A model generated the notes under the pieces. It made no database searches, was not told where the DNA came from, and saw only the letters and a list, made by a program, of their open reading frames with translations. From assembly GCA_023853785.1 (NCBI GenBank), contig JAJIRX010000773.1, positions 62,001-126,000 on the forward strand: 64,000 nt of DNA. The letters are read 5' to 3'. This document shows positions 13,026 through 26,069 of this stretch, one piece after another. Numbering within the stretch: position 1 is the stretch's first letter; each line of letters begins with the position of its first letter. The DNA is from Psilocybe azurescens. Lineage: Eukaryota; Basidiomycota; Agaricomycetes; Agaricales; Agrocybaceae. Both the position numbers and the translations under genes were made by a program.

Positions 13026-16000
13026 TCAATACATACAAGCATTGAATACACCGCCCACGATAGAAACGCACACTACCGGAAGTGTAAAATGAAGAATATG
13101 TATTACGGTGACCAGAAACAAGCACAAGAAATGGAAGAGAGATCGGAATCGGGACCTAGGAGCAATAGGAAGTAATAATTCTATTATAACAAACAAAAAA
13201 GAGAGACAGAGGAACGGGAAAGACGACGACAACGACACGACGACGTTCATGTCTTTTTTCTTTTTCGTCGACCTCTTCGCCGAAGCCGACTCGACAGGCG
13301 TAGCAGGCCGTGACTCCTGTTTTTCGACCTTTTGCACTTCTTCAATGCCCCGTTTCTACAGGAATGAATGAGCATTTTTTAACACAGGAAGAAAAAAGAA
13401 ACGCACCTTGCCCTTCGTAGGCTTCAACTTGGCCTCCTCCGACATCCTCGTCTCCTCCTCCTTCTCAATCATCCCCAGCAGCGTATTACACCTCCTCTGC
13501 AGCTCCTGAGGGGACCTGCTCTTGAAGAACCAATCGAACCTAAACACCGGGAACTCGGTGATATCCTTCTTGATCCGCTCATACACATCGTCCGCCTGCA
13601 TCCCGTAGTGGAACAGCCGGCAGAGGAGATACCGGTCCTCCTCTTCGCTGTACACTTTTCCTTTGGTCGTAGGGTAGTTCAGCTCGAGCTCTTGCATCGG
13701 GTAGCGCACCGAGGAGATCTTTTGGCGAGGAGCATTTCTAGATTCTCGCGTTTGTTTCGCTTGGCTTCGCCCTCTTCTATGCGAGTTTTAATCCGCGGGT
13801 ATTCTACGAATCGATTTCGAAATGTTAGTTAACAGGAAAAAATTGCGAAGTGTCAGGAGAATAGATGAATTGGATCGTACCTGCGAGCGTTTTGCATTTC
13901 TTGTTGAACACTTTCAAGTACTTCTCGACATCCTCAGGCGTCTTGTCCTGAATCTCAGACGCAAGCAACGTCGAATCGGTGCCCCTTCACACACCCAAAC
14001 GTCAGCACATCAACCCAATTAACGAGAATAAAACCACCATACCACCCATGAGTCTCCATTGCGCGAATGAGCTGCTGGAAGTCACGGCGACTCCAATCAG
14101 AGAAGCCCTGCCTGATATACTCCTCCTTTCTCTCCAGGTCGTCGTCGTCGAGAGGCTCCGCTTCGTCGATGAACTCCTGTGCAGCCTGTCGTTCCGCCTC
14201 CAGAATCTCCGGCGTATCTTCAGGTCCGGCGGGCTCGCGCGCAACAGCGGGGATCCCATTAAGTCGCTATCATAACATACATTGTCGATCAATAGGCTGA
14301 CTAGCTAGCATGAACGAAAGAGAAGAATCTCACCTTATGAGCCGCCATCTCGCGCTCTTGCAGCACAGCCAGCTCATCAGGGAAGAACTGGAAGTCCTGG
14401 CTGAACATCCACAAATAATAAATATCAGTAAAAAGTACGTGCGTCTAGATGTCGGAAAGACAAAAGACACGAACATGGCGATCTGCTTGGGCGCACGAGG
14501 GATCTTGGGCGCCTTCTCAATCTTCGACGGCCCCGCGCGCAACGTATCCTTGAAATAATTATCCACCGAGTAATTACTCTTCCTTTCTCTCTTCGACAGC
14601 GACAGGATGTTGAAGTTCAGAGTTTTTTCTGTGCGATAGCAAGCTCCGTCAGCCATTAAGTCTGATGGAGATAAAAATAGAAATATAGACGAAAACGGCA
14701 CGCACCCCTGCACGGAAATCCTCGCCCTCCCATTGCTGGACGGACGCGTCCGACTTGAAGTTATTGAGGTCCTCAAGGTTAAGCCCCTCATATTTACTGT
14801 TCAGCTCTATCGTGCGCTCCTCTCCGCGCTGGATGATCGCATCAATATCCTCATTGACCATAAGCCTGCACAAGACAAAGCCAGCACAAATCAGCAGCGA
14901 AGAAATCTCGAAAGTCGAAAAAAAAAAAAACGACAACATACTCTTCGGAAGCATTGATGATCTTCTCCGCGCCATGCGTGATCATCTCCAACAGCTCCTC
15001 CTTATTCGCCGCCGCCTTCGCCTGCTGCGTGCGCCCCTGCTGAATAACCAGCTGATCCAGCCGCAACTTCTGCGCCGCGCGCTCCAGCATGCGCTCCTCG
15101 ACGCTGCCCTCCGTGATGAACCGGAACACGTACACCTGCTTGGTCTGCCCGATGCGGTGCGCGCGGTCCATCGCCTGCAGGTCGGCCTGCGGGTTCCAGT
15201 CCGAGTCGTACAGTACGACGATGTCCGCGGTTGTGAGGTTGATGCCCAGCCCGCCGGCGCGCGTGGTGAGGAGGAAGATGAATTTGTCCGAGTTGGGTTT
15301 GTTGTACTCGTCGATGGCGGTGATGCGGTCTTCGTGCGCGGTTCCGCCGTCGATGCGGCAGTATTCTGGGGTTTGGATTAATTCATGAGCATCGTCGTCT
15401 CTGCACAGAAACCGAGAGAGAGGGACGTACTATACCCTCTAAACAAACAATAATCCTCCAAAATATCCAACACACGGCTCATCTGGCTGAAAATGAGCAC
15501 CCGCGAGCCCTTGGCCTTCATGCTCGCGAGGAGCTTGTCGAGGATGATCATCTTGCCCGAGTTCTGGATGAGGTGCTCGTCAGTCGTGTATGGCGGCCCG
15601 GGTTCCGCTCCGTCGAAGAGGTACGGGTGGCATGTCACTTTCCTGAGCTGTGGGTGCAGATGTGGGTGTAGGGAGAGGGAAGGAGGGGAAGAGGGAAAGT
15701 GAGAAGTGAGAAGTCAGTGAGATGTTAATGAGAATGAATGAAGGCGAGGAAAGCGTGGCGTGGTGGGGTAGGGAACGAACCTGCATGACCATGTTCATCA
15801 ACCGCGTCTTGCCCTCTTTCTTCCCCGTCAAGCCGTTGACGGCATCGATATCCTTCTCCAACACCGAGCGATACCACTTCCTCTGCATCTCTGAAAGCCC
15901 AACATAAATATTCACTTCCTTCTCTAAAACGAACAATGAGCGTCGACTTCGCCAAAATACAAAAAGAAAACTAAAGAAAAAAAGGAGACCACGTACTAGG

Positions 16001-17775
16001 CAACAAGCTCTTCTCCACATCCGCCTTGACCCTCCGCAACAAAAACGGCCTCAAAATCTTATGCAGCGCCTCCACAACCTTGCGGCTCGCCTCCTCCTCG
16101 TCAACGCCATCCCCCTCCTTTGCATCCTTATGCAAAAAGCTGTCCAGGTCCTTATACTCCACGAAGATCTCCGGGCATATAAAATTCAACAGCGAGAACA
16201 GCTCCTTGAGGTTGTTCTGCAGCGGCGTGCCCGTGATGAGCAGCCGCCCCCGGCTCATGAACGCGCGCACGATCTGCGAGAGCATCGAGTCGACGTTCTT
16301 GATGCGGTGCGCCTCGTCGATCACGATGTACTCGAACGAGAACTTCTTCAGCGCGGACTGCTCGATGAGGCAGATCTCGTACGACGTGACGCAGACCTCG
16401 AAGTCCTGCGGGATGAGCCGGTTCGCGATGATCTCCGCGCGCTCGTCCTTCGAGCCCGTCAGGACGATGACGTTGAAGGACGGCGCCCAGTGGTTGAACT
16501 CGCGCTGCCAGTTCTGCAGGGTCGATTTGGGCACGACGACGAGGTGCGGTCCGGCGATGTCGCGGTAGTGCTTGAGGTATGCGAGGAAGGAGATGGTTTG
16601 CAGCGTTTTGCCGAGGCCCTAAGCAGGTTGGTCAGTATGCGATGATGATGATAGGAAGGAGAGCGATGACGCGTACCATCTCGTCGGCGAGGATACCGTT
16701 CAACCCGTTGTGGTGCAGAGAGACCATCCAGTTCAGACCTTGCAGCTGGTATGCTCTCATCTCGCCGTTGATGACTGCATGCGCGCAATTAGGACCGACA
16801 AACAAGGACGGTGTGTAGGGCACTCACAGCTCGGTGATGACTCGAACACATACGGCTGGTCATCTCCACTCAGACCAGCTTCTCCGTCTTTGAGCAGCTC
16901 CTCGTCTTCCTCCTTCTCGGATTTGCGATGTCTGGCGTTGCTGTCGCTGCATGGAGGGAGGAAAAATTAGACACGTCATATCCACGATGACGACCGATGA
17001 ATACGTACACCTGTTTTTTTGCGGCCGCGGCCTTTGGGTTTTGGTTCGGCGTCCATCATGGCGGCATATTCGGGATCAGAGGCTCTCTGCAGGGAATGAG
17101 TAAAATAGGAAACGACGAACGATAGGCACGCGAGGCTTTACCTTGATATCGACGAAGTGCTTGAACAGTTCCGTCTGGCCGAGGAGGTACGAGTAGCGCT
17201 TGACCGCGTCTGCAATCTATAAAGAACGCGGAGGTCAGGTCAATGATAAGAAAGGTAGGCACAAAGGACCTGGATACGCGCCTTTGCTTTGTCCATCTCC
17301 TGCCTCTTTATCTGCAGCTGGCCCTCCTCCGCCTTTCGCTTCTGCCGCTTCATCTGTTTGTTGGCCGTGGCTTCCTTTTTCGCGCGGGCGTTCGCCGCAG
17401 CGTCGGCGGCCTGTGAGGATGCATGTATGCGTGGTCAGAATGGGCGTTTGTTGTGGGAAATAAGATACAAGGGACGGAACCACGCACCACATCGTCCTCG
17501 CTCATCAGCTCGTCTTCCTCTGGAGCTTCATTTTCGTCGTATTCGCTCTCGACATCCGCGCCCTGGCTAGGCTGGAAAAGAAGAAAAGACAAAGAAGGGT
17601 TAGGCGTGTTGTTGCAATTAAAGCGAGAAGTAGAGCAAGCAGCCGTACCTGTCGCGACACGATATTGCTGGGTACCACGTCGCTTAGGATGTCTTCTTCT
17701 CCGACGGTGAATGTCTGTGTGCAGCCATGTTTTGTGAGAATCTGAAGGGATTTGGAGGAGAGGACGTACGCTCAT
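13026..17775 (-). CDS. ISWI-family chromatin-remodelling ATPase
   Basis: An SNF2-type ATPase of the ISWI subfamily, which slides and spaces nucleosomes in the nucleus. The start chosen is ATG at 17,775. An acidic N-terminus is followed by a conserved block near 17,210-17,140 ([16 protein letters not shown]). Helicase motif I (GLGKT) is made by splicing near 16,680/16,620. IDEAHR lies near 16,315, TGTPLQNN near 16,225, and the C-terminal helicase lobe at 15,640-14,950, including DRAHRIGQ near 15,160. The HAND-SANT-SLIDE region follows at about 14,850-13,400. Short introns join in phase except at one place: an A4 run at 13,720-13,723, just before the SLIDE block [12 protein letters not shown], where one more A is needed to stay in frame. 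The C-terminus is uncertain: after a lysine-rich stretch near 13,260 the open frame runs on into an implausibly hydrophobic tail to 13,026. Upstream lies 1.77 kb shared with the divergent DUF6534 gene B. Confidence 0.93.
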
Positions 17776-19491
17776 CACAATGTGAGTGGTTGGGGCGAAG
17801 GTGAAGAATGTGACTTGTCACGCAAGTGACGGTACGCGACAAATTGAACCCTGGCCTCAACCATGTGCCTCTCCCACGATAACGCCAGCACGCATGATGA
17901 CATGATCAGTCTGTCTTTGGAATCTTATCTTCACTGTTGCTGGTGCTCTTCTGCTATATCTATCGTCTATTCTCTTCGAACAGCCTGGACCTGCTTCCAA
18001 CTGTCCAACCCATCGCAAGCGGCTAGTTGCATTCATTTGCTATTCAACCTGAAACCGACTGAAGTACTTGCTCGTCGCCTTACTTATTCTGTTGTTCCCT
18101 GTGTTGTACTACACCGAATGATTAGGCTATTTTCCACTCCTGCTATCATCCTCCGTTTATCAAGGAAGGTACCTCGATAACAAAGTGTCCGCGTCATGCC
18201 AAATTAAACAAATTCGCTAACATTTTCAAGTTCTCGCGCTGTCAACGTCACTGCATCCATCTCGCCTCGCCTTCGGCACCCGTCCGTCTGTGTCAACCTT
18301 ATTCTTTGTGTCGCCGTGTGTATCCTGGATCAAATTCCATCCCCCGCATCGCACTAAATACGTGCTGTACCATATCATACCCACACAACTTATCGGGACC
18401 ACGCCTCGTGGCCTAGCAGCTGTCCATTCCATCCCCATACTCGACAGAGAACAGTCCGACTCGGACCCTCCCCTCGGACCTCTCGTCATTCGGAATTTTG
18501 AATGTCATTTTCGACGAACGCCCCTTCATTTCTCTACCCCACCCTTTCCCTCTGGCCGCCCGTACGTAAACATCCACGTACGAGAATTCTATGCGAGAGT
18601 TTTACTTTTTTCGCAGACGCACAATGTCTAAGTCGCCAAAACACAAAGTCCGCACTGGCTGTGCGCTTGACACCGAAAAAAAAAAGCAAAAGCACCGTCA
18701 ATCTTTTGTCGTGAAACCGAAACGAGGTAGACTCCATTGACAGCTTCGACCCCAATCTAATCCGTTCATGCCCGGCATCGCGATATCGGCTCCCCAACGC
18801 ACTTATTATAAGCACATAAAACACACTTTCTTTCTACAAAAGTATGTCTGTACGTTATACGCTGACAGTTCGGGAGCGTTTGTTCCTGGCCTCTCCAATA
18901 ATGGCTCTTCCCAGTGATCAGGTGTCTGTGGATTTAGACTCGTGCCACTGATCATCATCTAGTTCCCCATACACCTTCCCAATCGCGAGCCCATCTCAAG
19001 CGCCAATCACGCTCATGATCAATTCCTCTCCACTTCTCCCCTTCGCCAATCGAAATCGCAATTCTATTCTATCAATGCACACCGTCCTCACACGCATCGC
19101 ATTTGTACGCTTGAATAAACTCTCTAAGTATTCCTTTGTCTAACAATCAAGCTGTTCCAATCATAATCATAGCCACATCCCAAAACACCCAGCTAACCTG
19201 ATGCGAACCCTGGCTATCGCTAGCACTATTCCTAGGGCTTACACCCTCAAAATAACTAACCCCCTTCCGAGCCTGAGCGTTTTGGTTTGTTATGTCACTC
19301 ACTTACTTCACACCCAGCGCCCCATCCAGGGTCGCATCCCCTCTCCGAACCGTCGGAGGCTCACTCAAATTAAGTAAACGAACTCATAAATAAACGGAAC
19401 GAACGAGCTAATTTAATCCCCTGCCAGGCCCTCCCTCCCCTTCCCCCCTCTTGCCTGGGCCCGTCAAATACTCCTCGTGCTTCCTGTCGTC
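17776..19491. other. Divergent promoter interval
   Basis: About 1.7 kb between the 5' ends of ISWI (-) and DUF6534 gene B (+). No coding exons were recognised. It presumably contains both promoters; the only element I can point to is the TATA-like stretch just upstream of gene B. Confidence 0.4.
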
Positions 19492-19497
19492 TATATA
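19492..19497 (+). promoter_or_regulatory. TATA-like box before DUF6534 gene B
   Basis: The sequence tatata lies about 45 bases before the ATG at 19,541, a plausible core-promoter distance if the 5' leader is very short. It is a sequence match only. Confidence 0.35.
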
Positions 19498-19540
19498 GAT
19501 CACTGCCCAGCTCCATCACGCCAGCCACCAGCTAGCAACG

Positions 19541-22029
19541 ATGGTCGACATCGGGCGCACATTCGGAGCCCTCATGATCGGCGGGATCGTCGCCGCAGTG
19601 TAGGTTCATCTCCCTTCTTTTATTTTCTTTTATTTTCTTCACCATCCCAATTACAATTACAATTACAATTACAACTTCAACTCCAATTCTATCTCCACCC
19701 CTTTCCCTACCCCTTAGACGCCGAGTCCTATCTTACTTCATTCCGCTGAAACCAACGCTTACTCGAATGAAATAACACGACGAACAGGTTCTCGGGCATG
19801 GTCACCTCGCAGGCATTCTCCTACTTCAAATACTACACCAAAGACCCGCGCATGCTCCGCAGTCTCGTACGTACCTTTTATCTTTAGAGTCGACACACTT
19901 CCGCTAATGCCGATGATGATCAATTATCTCTACTACTCAGGTTGCTCTCATATGGTAAGCCAGCGGCCATCCCGCACTTCACCGTCACCTGCAGCGGTAC
20001 AAAAATATACCAGTAATTAACGAATCACGACGCCTTCACCTAGGTTCCTCGACTTCTGCCACACGATCTTCATCACAACTGCGCTATGGGACCATCTCAT
20101 CGCGCATTTCGGGGACACGGCGCGGATCGACTACATCCCTTGGTACGTGCTATTCCCCTCCCCCTTTCCGTTCTTCCACAGCTTGTGCTGGTTCCTATAC
20201 TTAAACACGTTATCCTTGCTTTCGCTTCTGGTACTTCAGGTCATTAGCGGTAAGTATCCTCCCACCCCAAAACTCTCGATATACACGATTCAGCTGGCTG
20301 ACGGTTGTATTTGACCCTTCAGATCACGATCGCATTTACGGTACGTCCTTTATCCATTTAAAAACTCAGACATCCTGACTCTCCATGTAGGCAGTGCTAA
20401 CGTTCCTCGTCCATCTGCAAGTACCCTCTCCCAGTACCCATCTGCAAAGCAACGTCGCTGACACTCCCCTTCAGGTTCTTCGTCCACCGGATCTTCAAAC
20501 GTAAGCTCCTTACGTCCTAGTCGCCCATCGCTGTATCTGACAGATTAATGTATTACAGTGAGCAACAATAACTACATCCTCGCCATACCCCTCGTAAGCC
20601 TACCCTTCAATATTTAATAAATGGTATGTCCCGGGTACTTGATCGCTCACTACTTGCTACAGGGTTTCCTCGCATGTGCACGTCTCAGTAAGTCGCCGCT
20701 CTCACATTGACCCCCGATGGATCATGCGTCGCGAATAAAATCTGAATTGGACTAACCACCAAAACCCTTCTCGCTCGTGTAGGCTTTGCATGTCGTAAGT
20801 GCTAACCGCCATCGTCGTCTCATCTTAAAAGTCAGCGCCCTAATCTGTTTCTTTTGCCCCTTCCCGATTCCGATTCTTGCTCGTCGTCGACGCCCAACAG
20901 TCACCACCGCCAAAATGTACGTCCGTCCGTCCGTCTCTCTGTAGCACCTGCCCAACCGCTTTGCTTTGATGCTCACCGCTTTGCTTTACCAGGATCAACC
21001 TGCGCAGCTTCAAGGTCTTCATTAAGCTGTATACGGTGCGCACATCATCGTATCTGCGTCCATTTACCCACCTTCACCTCGCTTTGTCTCGTTCCATTTC
21101 ATTTCGTAGTGGTCCTTCTCCTTAGGCCTCGCTATATCCTCGCTTCTCGACGTGCTCATTACGGTTTCGCTGTGTTATCTTTTGCACAAGAAACATAAGA
21201 AAAAACTCGAGGTACGCACAGTAGAGGGATCCTGGTAGCAACTTGGATCGCTGCTAATTAAATTGACATCAATGTAGCTTGAATCATGTCCTGGACTCGC
21301 TCATGCTGTACACATTCGAGAACGGATCTATAACTTGGTATGTCATCGTCGCTCTTTGTGGTGATGGTAAATTAATTGAGGGACATTGTTGGATCAGCGC
21401 TGCGACGGTGATATCGCTCATCTGCGTGAGTCCCAATCATATAAACCCAACGCCTTAACCGCGCGCTAACACGAAACCGTGTAACAGTGGCTGACCATGC
21501 ACAAGAACCTGATTTTTATGGGAATCCACTTCGTCATCAGCAAATGTATGCGTCCTTTTCTCCACGCTGTTTCACTCTCTTACCAAGTCTGCATGCCTAG
21601 TCTACGCCAACTCGTTTCTCGCAACGTAAGTCGGCGAATCTTCTCATTATCCACCACTCCTCATATTTATTTTCGACCACCCCAGCCTCAACGCACGTAA
21701 GACACTCCATCCGACAGGCCATCGCGCGCAAAACTCGCATGACCGCAACGTCCCGATCATGTTCCCGAACAACACCTTCGGCCTCGCAAGCAACAACACA
21801 CCCTCCGTGCGTCCCACATCCTTCGCCCGCCTTGTATCACACAAGGTCACCGAAGCGCAGCGACGCTGATTGCTGATGGATTAATTTTTTTTAGTTGAGA
21901 ATCATAGTCGACGAAACGAAGATGTCCAGATCGGATAGCGCCAGCGCAGGCACTACGTCCACTGGGCGAGAGCCCTCGACGATAGATGACCGTGATATCA
22001 AGTCCAGAGCGGAGATGGAGGTGTGTTGA
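19541..22029 (+). CDS. DUF6534-type membrane protein B (20 exons, one frame break)
   Basis: Paralog of the gene at 9,310. Starts MVDIGRTFGALMIGG, has about seven hydrophobic segments, and contains WLTMHKNLIFMGIHFVISK in the same exon as its paralog. Exons begin at 19541, 19788, 19941, 20044, 20240, 20323, 20391, 20475, 20559, 20663, 20783, 20901, 20993, 21110, 21278, 21398, 21488, 21601, 21686 and 21895. Exons 2-18 have the same lengths as in gene A. The exception is exon 14, which is 102 nt instead of 101; its extra base falls in an A6 run at 21,200-21,205. With five A the reading frame continues; as written it breaks. The intron after exon 7 uses a GC donor (20,417). An extra final exon gives a serine/threonine-rich tail with stop at 22,027; without that splice the frame would stop at 21,869. 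Expected product is 342 residues if the A-run is corrected. Confidence 0.85.
19649..19674. repeat. Short 6-bp microsatellite in intron 1
   Basis: About four copies of aattac inside the first intron of DUF6534 gene B, trailing into degenerate copies. No role is suggested. Confidence 0.7.
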
Positions 22030-22790
22030 AATTGGAGAGGCTTTTTTCAAGCTCGGTTCTCCGTCGTCACCCTACTATCTTTACTTTTATTTTTGTTTTC
22101 AAGCATATACGGTCTGGCTGGCGTGTGATGCCATTGCGAAACTCGTATAGCAATTTGTGTTGTTCATGTCTTTTCGTCTACTCTTAATACTGTAGCTCTG
22201 TATTATTATACTTTATATTAGGCTGTTGGAATTGTGCAGCGTCGTGAATAACATTACGATGAGAAAAAACGAAGTTAATGGCCTGACTGAAGCTACGCCG
22301 CGGCATGTTTTCTAAGAGCCTACCCGGCCCTCTAGTTCTGGGAGTGATTCCGCTTTCGTTGGACCGGCCGTCAATCCTATTAGCATACCTCAATGACGGG
22401 GCTCATAGGCGAGGGAGCATAGGACCACTACAATCGGCGTGTGGTACAAGAGAAAAGCCCACCGATCATGCCACAGCATCAGCAAATGTTCATCCGTCTG
22501 GATGGTCTAAAGCCAAACCCTCCAGACGGAATCAGTCCTTCAGAATATGTGTGGCGACATAATGACGGTCCCAAAGTTATATGTACCATAACTTTATTAG
22601 AGCGCCATATCTTGAGCATGGAACCATGTCCAGTTGCTGGTTTTATGCCGAGTCAGAACATATCAGATTTCAGAGTGTACTAGAGATTTTTAGACGTTTC
22701 GTAAAAATTTCGGCTCTGGTGTCATGTCTGGAACAGTCCAGATTTGGATGTTTTTCAAAACCATGGGGTTATGAATATGTAGAATTATAA
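22030..22790. other. Interval with one unexplained open frame
   Basis: A plus-strand frame at 22,441-22,683 contains the fairly protein-like segment RLDGLKPNPPDGISPSEYVW but matches no family I recognise. Base composition becomes A/T-rich toward the right end, where the mobile-element island begins. Confidence 0.3.
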
Positions 22791-23028
22791 ATGGTTTGTG
22801 TGCGCTTTTTGCCTTCTAAATCAGGAATGCCACAAGTTCAATTTCTGATCATTGCAAACATTATAAACTTGCAGAAAATCATTCTAAAATTCTTATTTTA
22901 TTAACAACTAATTGTACAGCCTTGATTTTTTTTTTAGAGAGGAACCTTTACATCTATTAGACAGTCTACATTCATATCTATCAATTTTTGTCAGGCAATA
23001 ACATATTAATTAAATCCGTAAACATGCC

Positions 23029-23660
23029 TCAAGCTTTAGCTACAAATTCACAACATTTGTGGTTATTCTTTCCTTTACAGTTTGTTCCTTTAAGGCCAGC
23101 AGCAATACACACCATGCATCTGCATTTTTTCTCATCACTCCAAATTGCATAGAGTGGACCAGGAGTAAAAGATTGACTCAGGTTTATATCACCTGATGGT
23201 CCTGGCATAGAATATAGTCCAGATGTTGATGCCTCTGGGTCCTGCATTGTCACATCCTGGGATATCAATTCAGATGAAGGTGCATCTACATATACTCAAT
23301 GTTACTGTATCTTGGACAATAAATGTTGACAATGAAGATGCCTCTGCACTTTGCATTGGCATTGGCACATCTTGAGTGACAAATATTCCTGTAGAAATTG
23401 AGGTACTTTCAACCTGCATAGTATGAGAAGTCATGACTCCTGGCTAGTGTCTTTTTGCTGTAGGAAGGACACATGAAACATGATTATCTGACTGCACTCA
23501 TTTCTCATGTGGTTTTCTCTGTGGCTGACTTGGTAAAATTGTTTGCTTCTCTTGACAGTTCTCACTCCAAATCTTGTAATATGCAGCTAAATGTTCTCGG
23601 GGTTTGTAAAAATTGATTTTCCAAAGTAACATACTTTGCCCCACATCAACAGGTTGAGAA
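23029..23660 (-). pseudogene. Cysteine-rich C-terminal fragment, possibly transposon-encoded
   Basis: The minus-strand frame at 23,268-23,029 ends in a short cysteine- and lysine-rich segment (CRCMVC, then NCKGKNNHKCC), preceded by a serine/proline-rich linker that can be followed upstream to about 23,440 with interruptions. Such Cys-rich ends occur on some fungal transposon and zinc-binding proteins, but I cannot name the family. Upstream frames to 23,660 are broken. Treat it as an unidentified remnant. Confidence 0.3.
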
Positions 23661-24499
23661 TTATTACTTGAAAGAGCGGACTTTGTCTGCTATTACCTGC
23701 CAAAGGAATTGTAATATGGCTTGGTATTTTGCTATTTTATTAAAAATTGCCAGTCAAGTGGCACATCAGAACCTTTAATATTCAGGTGCCCTTTGTAAAG
23801 GGTTGTAAAAATTTCAATTATAAATCAACTTTGAACTTTGGAAAGTATTTTATATGTGGGGAAGCCTGAATTGTTCTTAAGATTACAAATCTGTGACAAC
23901 CTACAAAGTTGTTGTGTACTTCGACTTGAAAGGTACTTTGTAGAGAAATCATGGGCATTCATTCTTCTACAAAGCTGCTTTAAATTCTGCACACACTCAA
24001 TTCAAGGCAACTTTGTAGGTCGTCATGTATTTGTGCTATTAAAGTCAATTCAGGTCTTCTCTGCATATAAAATATTTTTAAAGTTCAAAGTTAACCTATA
24101 CTTGAAAAATTTTACAACCCTAATTATGCCTCTACAAAGGACTCTTGAATATCTAAAATCCCAATGTGTAAGCTATGTAGAAGTCCTGGGAAATTTTATC
24201 TACATATGGTGGTTATTTACATTTATGTACTAGATTGCAACTAATGAATTTCATATATGCAAAATACCCTGCCTTTGGCAGGTAATCTTGCTTTTTCTTG
24301 CCAAAATTTGCTTTTGCTCCACCTGCAGACTGACCAGCTATGTTTTTCTGGCTTTTGAGCCTTTCACCAGACATGTTGAGTATATTAGGCAATATATCAA
24401 CAATCAGAAGTAATTGGATGGTGAGGGATGAGGGACAGATGAAAGAGTTAAATAAGGGACTATAATTCAGCGGCCAGCAATTATTAACAGCCGTTTTGG

Positions 24500-24720
24500 G
24501 TCAGTCACCCGATTTGGGTGTTAATTTTGATGGATTTCCGAATTGGGGTGTTAATTTTTGATGGGTTTCCGAATTAGGGTGTTAATTTTTGATGGGTTTC
24601 CGAATTAGGGTGTTAATTTTTGATGGGTTTCCGAATTGGGGTGTTAATTTTGACAGCTTCCCAATTAGGCTGTTAAATTGTGGCTATGCAAATTAACACC
24701 CTAATTGGGGTGTTAAAGTG
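24500..24720. repeat. 31-bp tandem repeat ending in a hairpin
   Basis: About five consecutive copies of a unit of roughly 31 bp containing tgttaatttttgatgggttt and ending ccgaattaggg. They are followed at 24,692-24,715 by a short palindrome with arms ttaacaccc and ggggtgttaa. The repeat's own tgttaa start matches the palindrome arm. It may be the end region of a mobile element. Confidence 0.75.
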
Positions 24721-24936
24721 TTCCAGACACGGCTCCAGAGCCAAAATTCACTGATTATACACCCAGACATTCAGATGTAGTTAAATTGATATAGTAAATA
24801 CAATCGGTTTCGCATTTACAATCCTTCTACATACTACTATGCATCTCCCTCGATGTCTGATGATAGGCAAACTAGCTCAACAGGATCATCCATGACACTA
24901 CCATCGCTTCCTGCCATATCCATGTCATCGAGGCTG

Positions 24937-25458
24937 CCTAAGCAATCTAGTCCCGACATGCCTTTGCTGTGAGCCATCTGATAAAACAAGTCAGGTGATT
25001 GCTACCCAAGGAGGCACTGCCACATGGTCAACAATGTTATATTCAAATAAGCGCTGTAGCCCAGGCAAACTAGTACTTTCCACTATTATAATTGGTGCAG
25101 CAAAGGCTAGGCAGCATGCAGTCCATTTGCTTCCTTTTCTCTTAGTCTCTTTCAATTATCACAAGCCAAAGTATCTATTTAGTCTATAAAAACAGCCCTG
25201 TATCTTAGAATAGGAACCAAGTAATCTACACCCCAGATTTGATATCAGAATTTACTCTGAATAAGAATTCTAGTGTTAACACTTTGAGGACTAGTGATTT
25301 GTGTGATAAGAGATCGAACACTGCAGTTCACCTTAAGCAATTAGGCACTACCTGGTTTTGTGAGCGATTGCCATTGTTATATTCAACGTCAGGTCTATTA
25401 GACTTGATAAGCAGGCTTTTATAAGTCATCCATGGACTGCCCTGGGGATTGTTAAGTA
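24937..25458 (+). repeat. Long inverted repeat, left arm (522 bp)
   Basis: The reverse complement of this segment recurs at 26,070-26,591. The two arms have the same length, and I noticed one clear substitution, near 25,420 (T here, C in the mirrored copy). The spacer is 611 bp. The arm has only short open frames of no known family. No target-site duplication is obvious outside either arm. Confidence 0.9.
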
Positions 25459-26069
25459 CAGTGAGATGTTTAGTGCGGGATGTCCTTGTAATTGCCCAAT
25501 ACACAACATCCAATCAAATATTTATATTGATCAGTTCAATCTGGGAGGGTAAGCTTGTCAGGCTTATTACAATAACTAGTTTAGCAGAGTACAGATTTAG
25601 ACAATCGCTCTTGGGTGATCACTAGTAGCTAGAGAACTCTTTTACAGGCAAGTACACACAAGGCACTGGAATAGTAAGGGTGATCACCAATATCAAGGAG
25701 ATTGCTTTTGGGGGTGAGTGTATACGGGACACTTTAACAGTTCTCTTTATAAAACCCAAACTCAAAACTATCAAACACTATAAGTGATCACCCGCATTAA
25801 CACATAGTAGATCCTTAGTTCCTATAAGCAACTGGGCACACTAGTCCACAGTCCTTAGTTTACTATAGGAAACATCCTGAAACAGTTGGATTTCTCTGAC
25901 AGTCATCCCTAGTTACTATGAGCGATCACTAGTCTTTATAGGGTTCCCACCCGTACTTAATAATCCCCAGGGCAGTCTTACTATAGGCAACGTCCTGAAC
26001 AGTCAGAGTTCTCTGACAGTCGTTCCTAGTTACTATGAGCAATTGCTAGCCGTATAGGGTTCCAACCCA

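Noticed and set aside
14755..15381. 208-codon plus-strand open frame
   Set aside because: It is antisense to the ISWI exons encoding the C-terminal helicase lobe and shows no domain of its own.
16061..16645. 194-codon plus-strand open frame
   Set aside because: It is antisense to the ISWI ATPase exon; the arginine/leucine/aspartate-rich composition is that of a GC-rich shadow frame.
21846..21869. Stop at 21,869 as the end of DUF6534 gene B
   Set aside because: A splice from 21,846 to 21,894 keeps the frame and adds a polar tail like those of other family members, although the donor context is weak.
24995..25424. 61- and 64-codon frames as genes of the inverted repeat
   Set aside because: They are identical in both arms only because the DNA is duplicated; short, with no motif and no good context.
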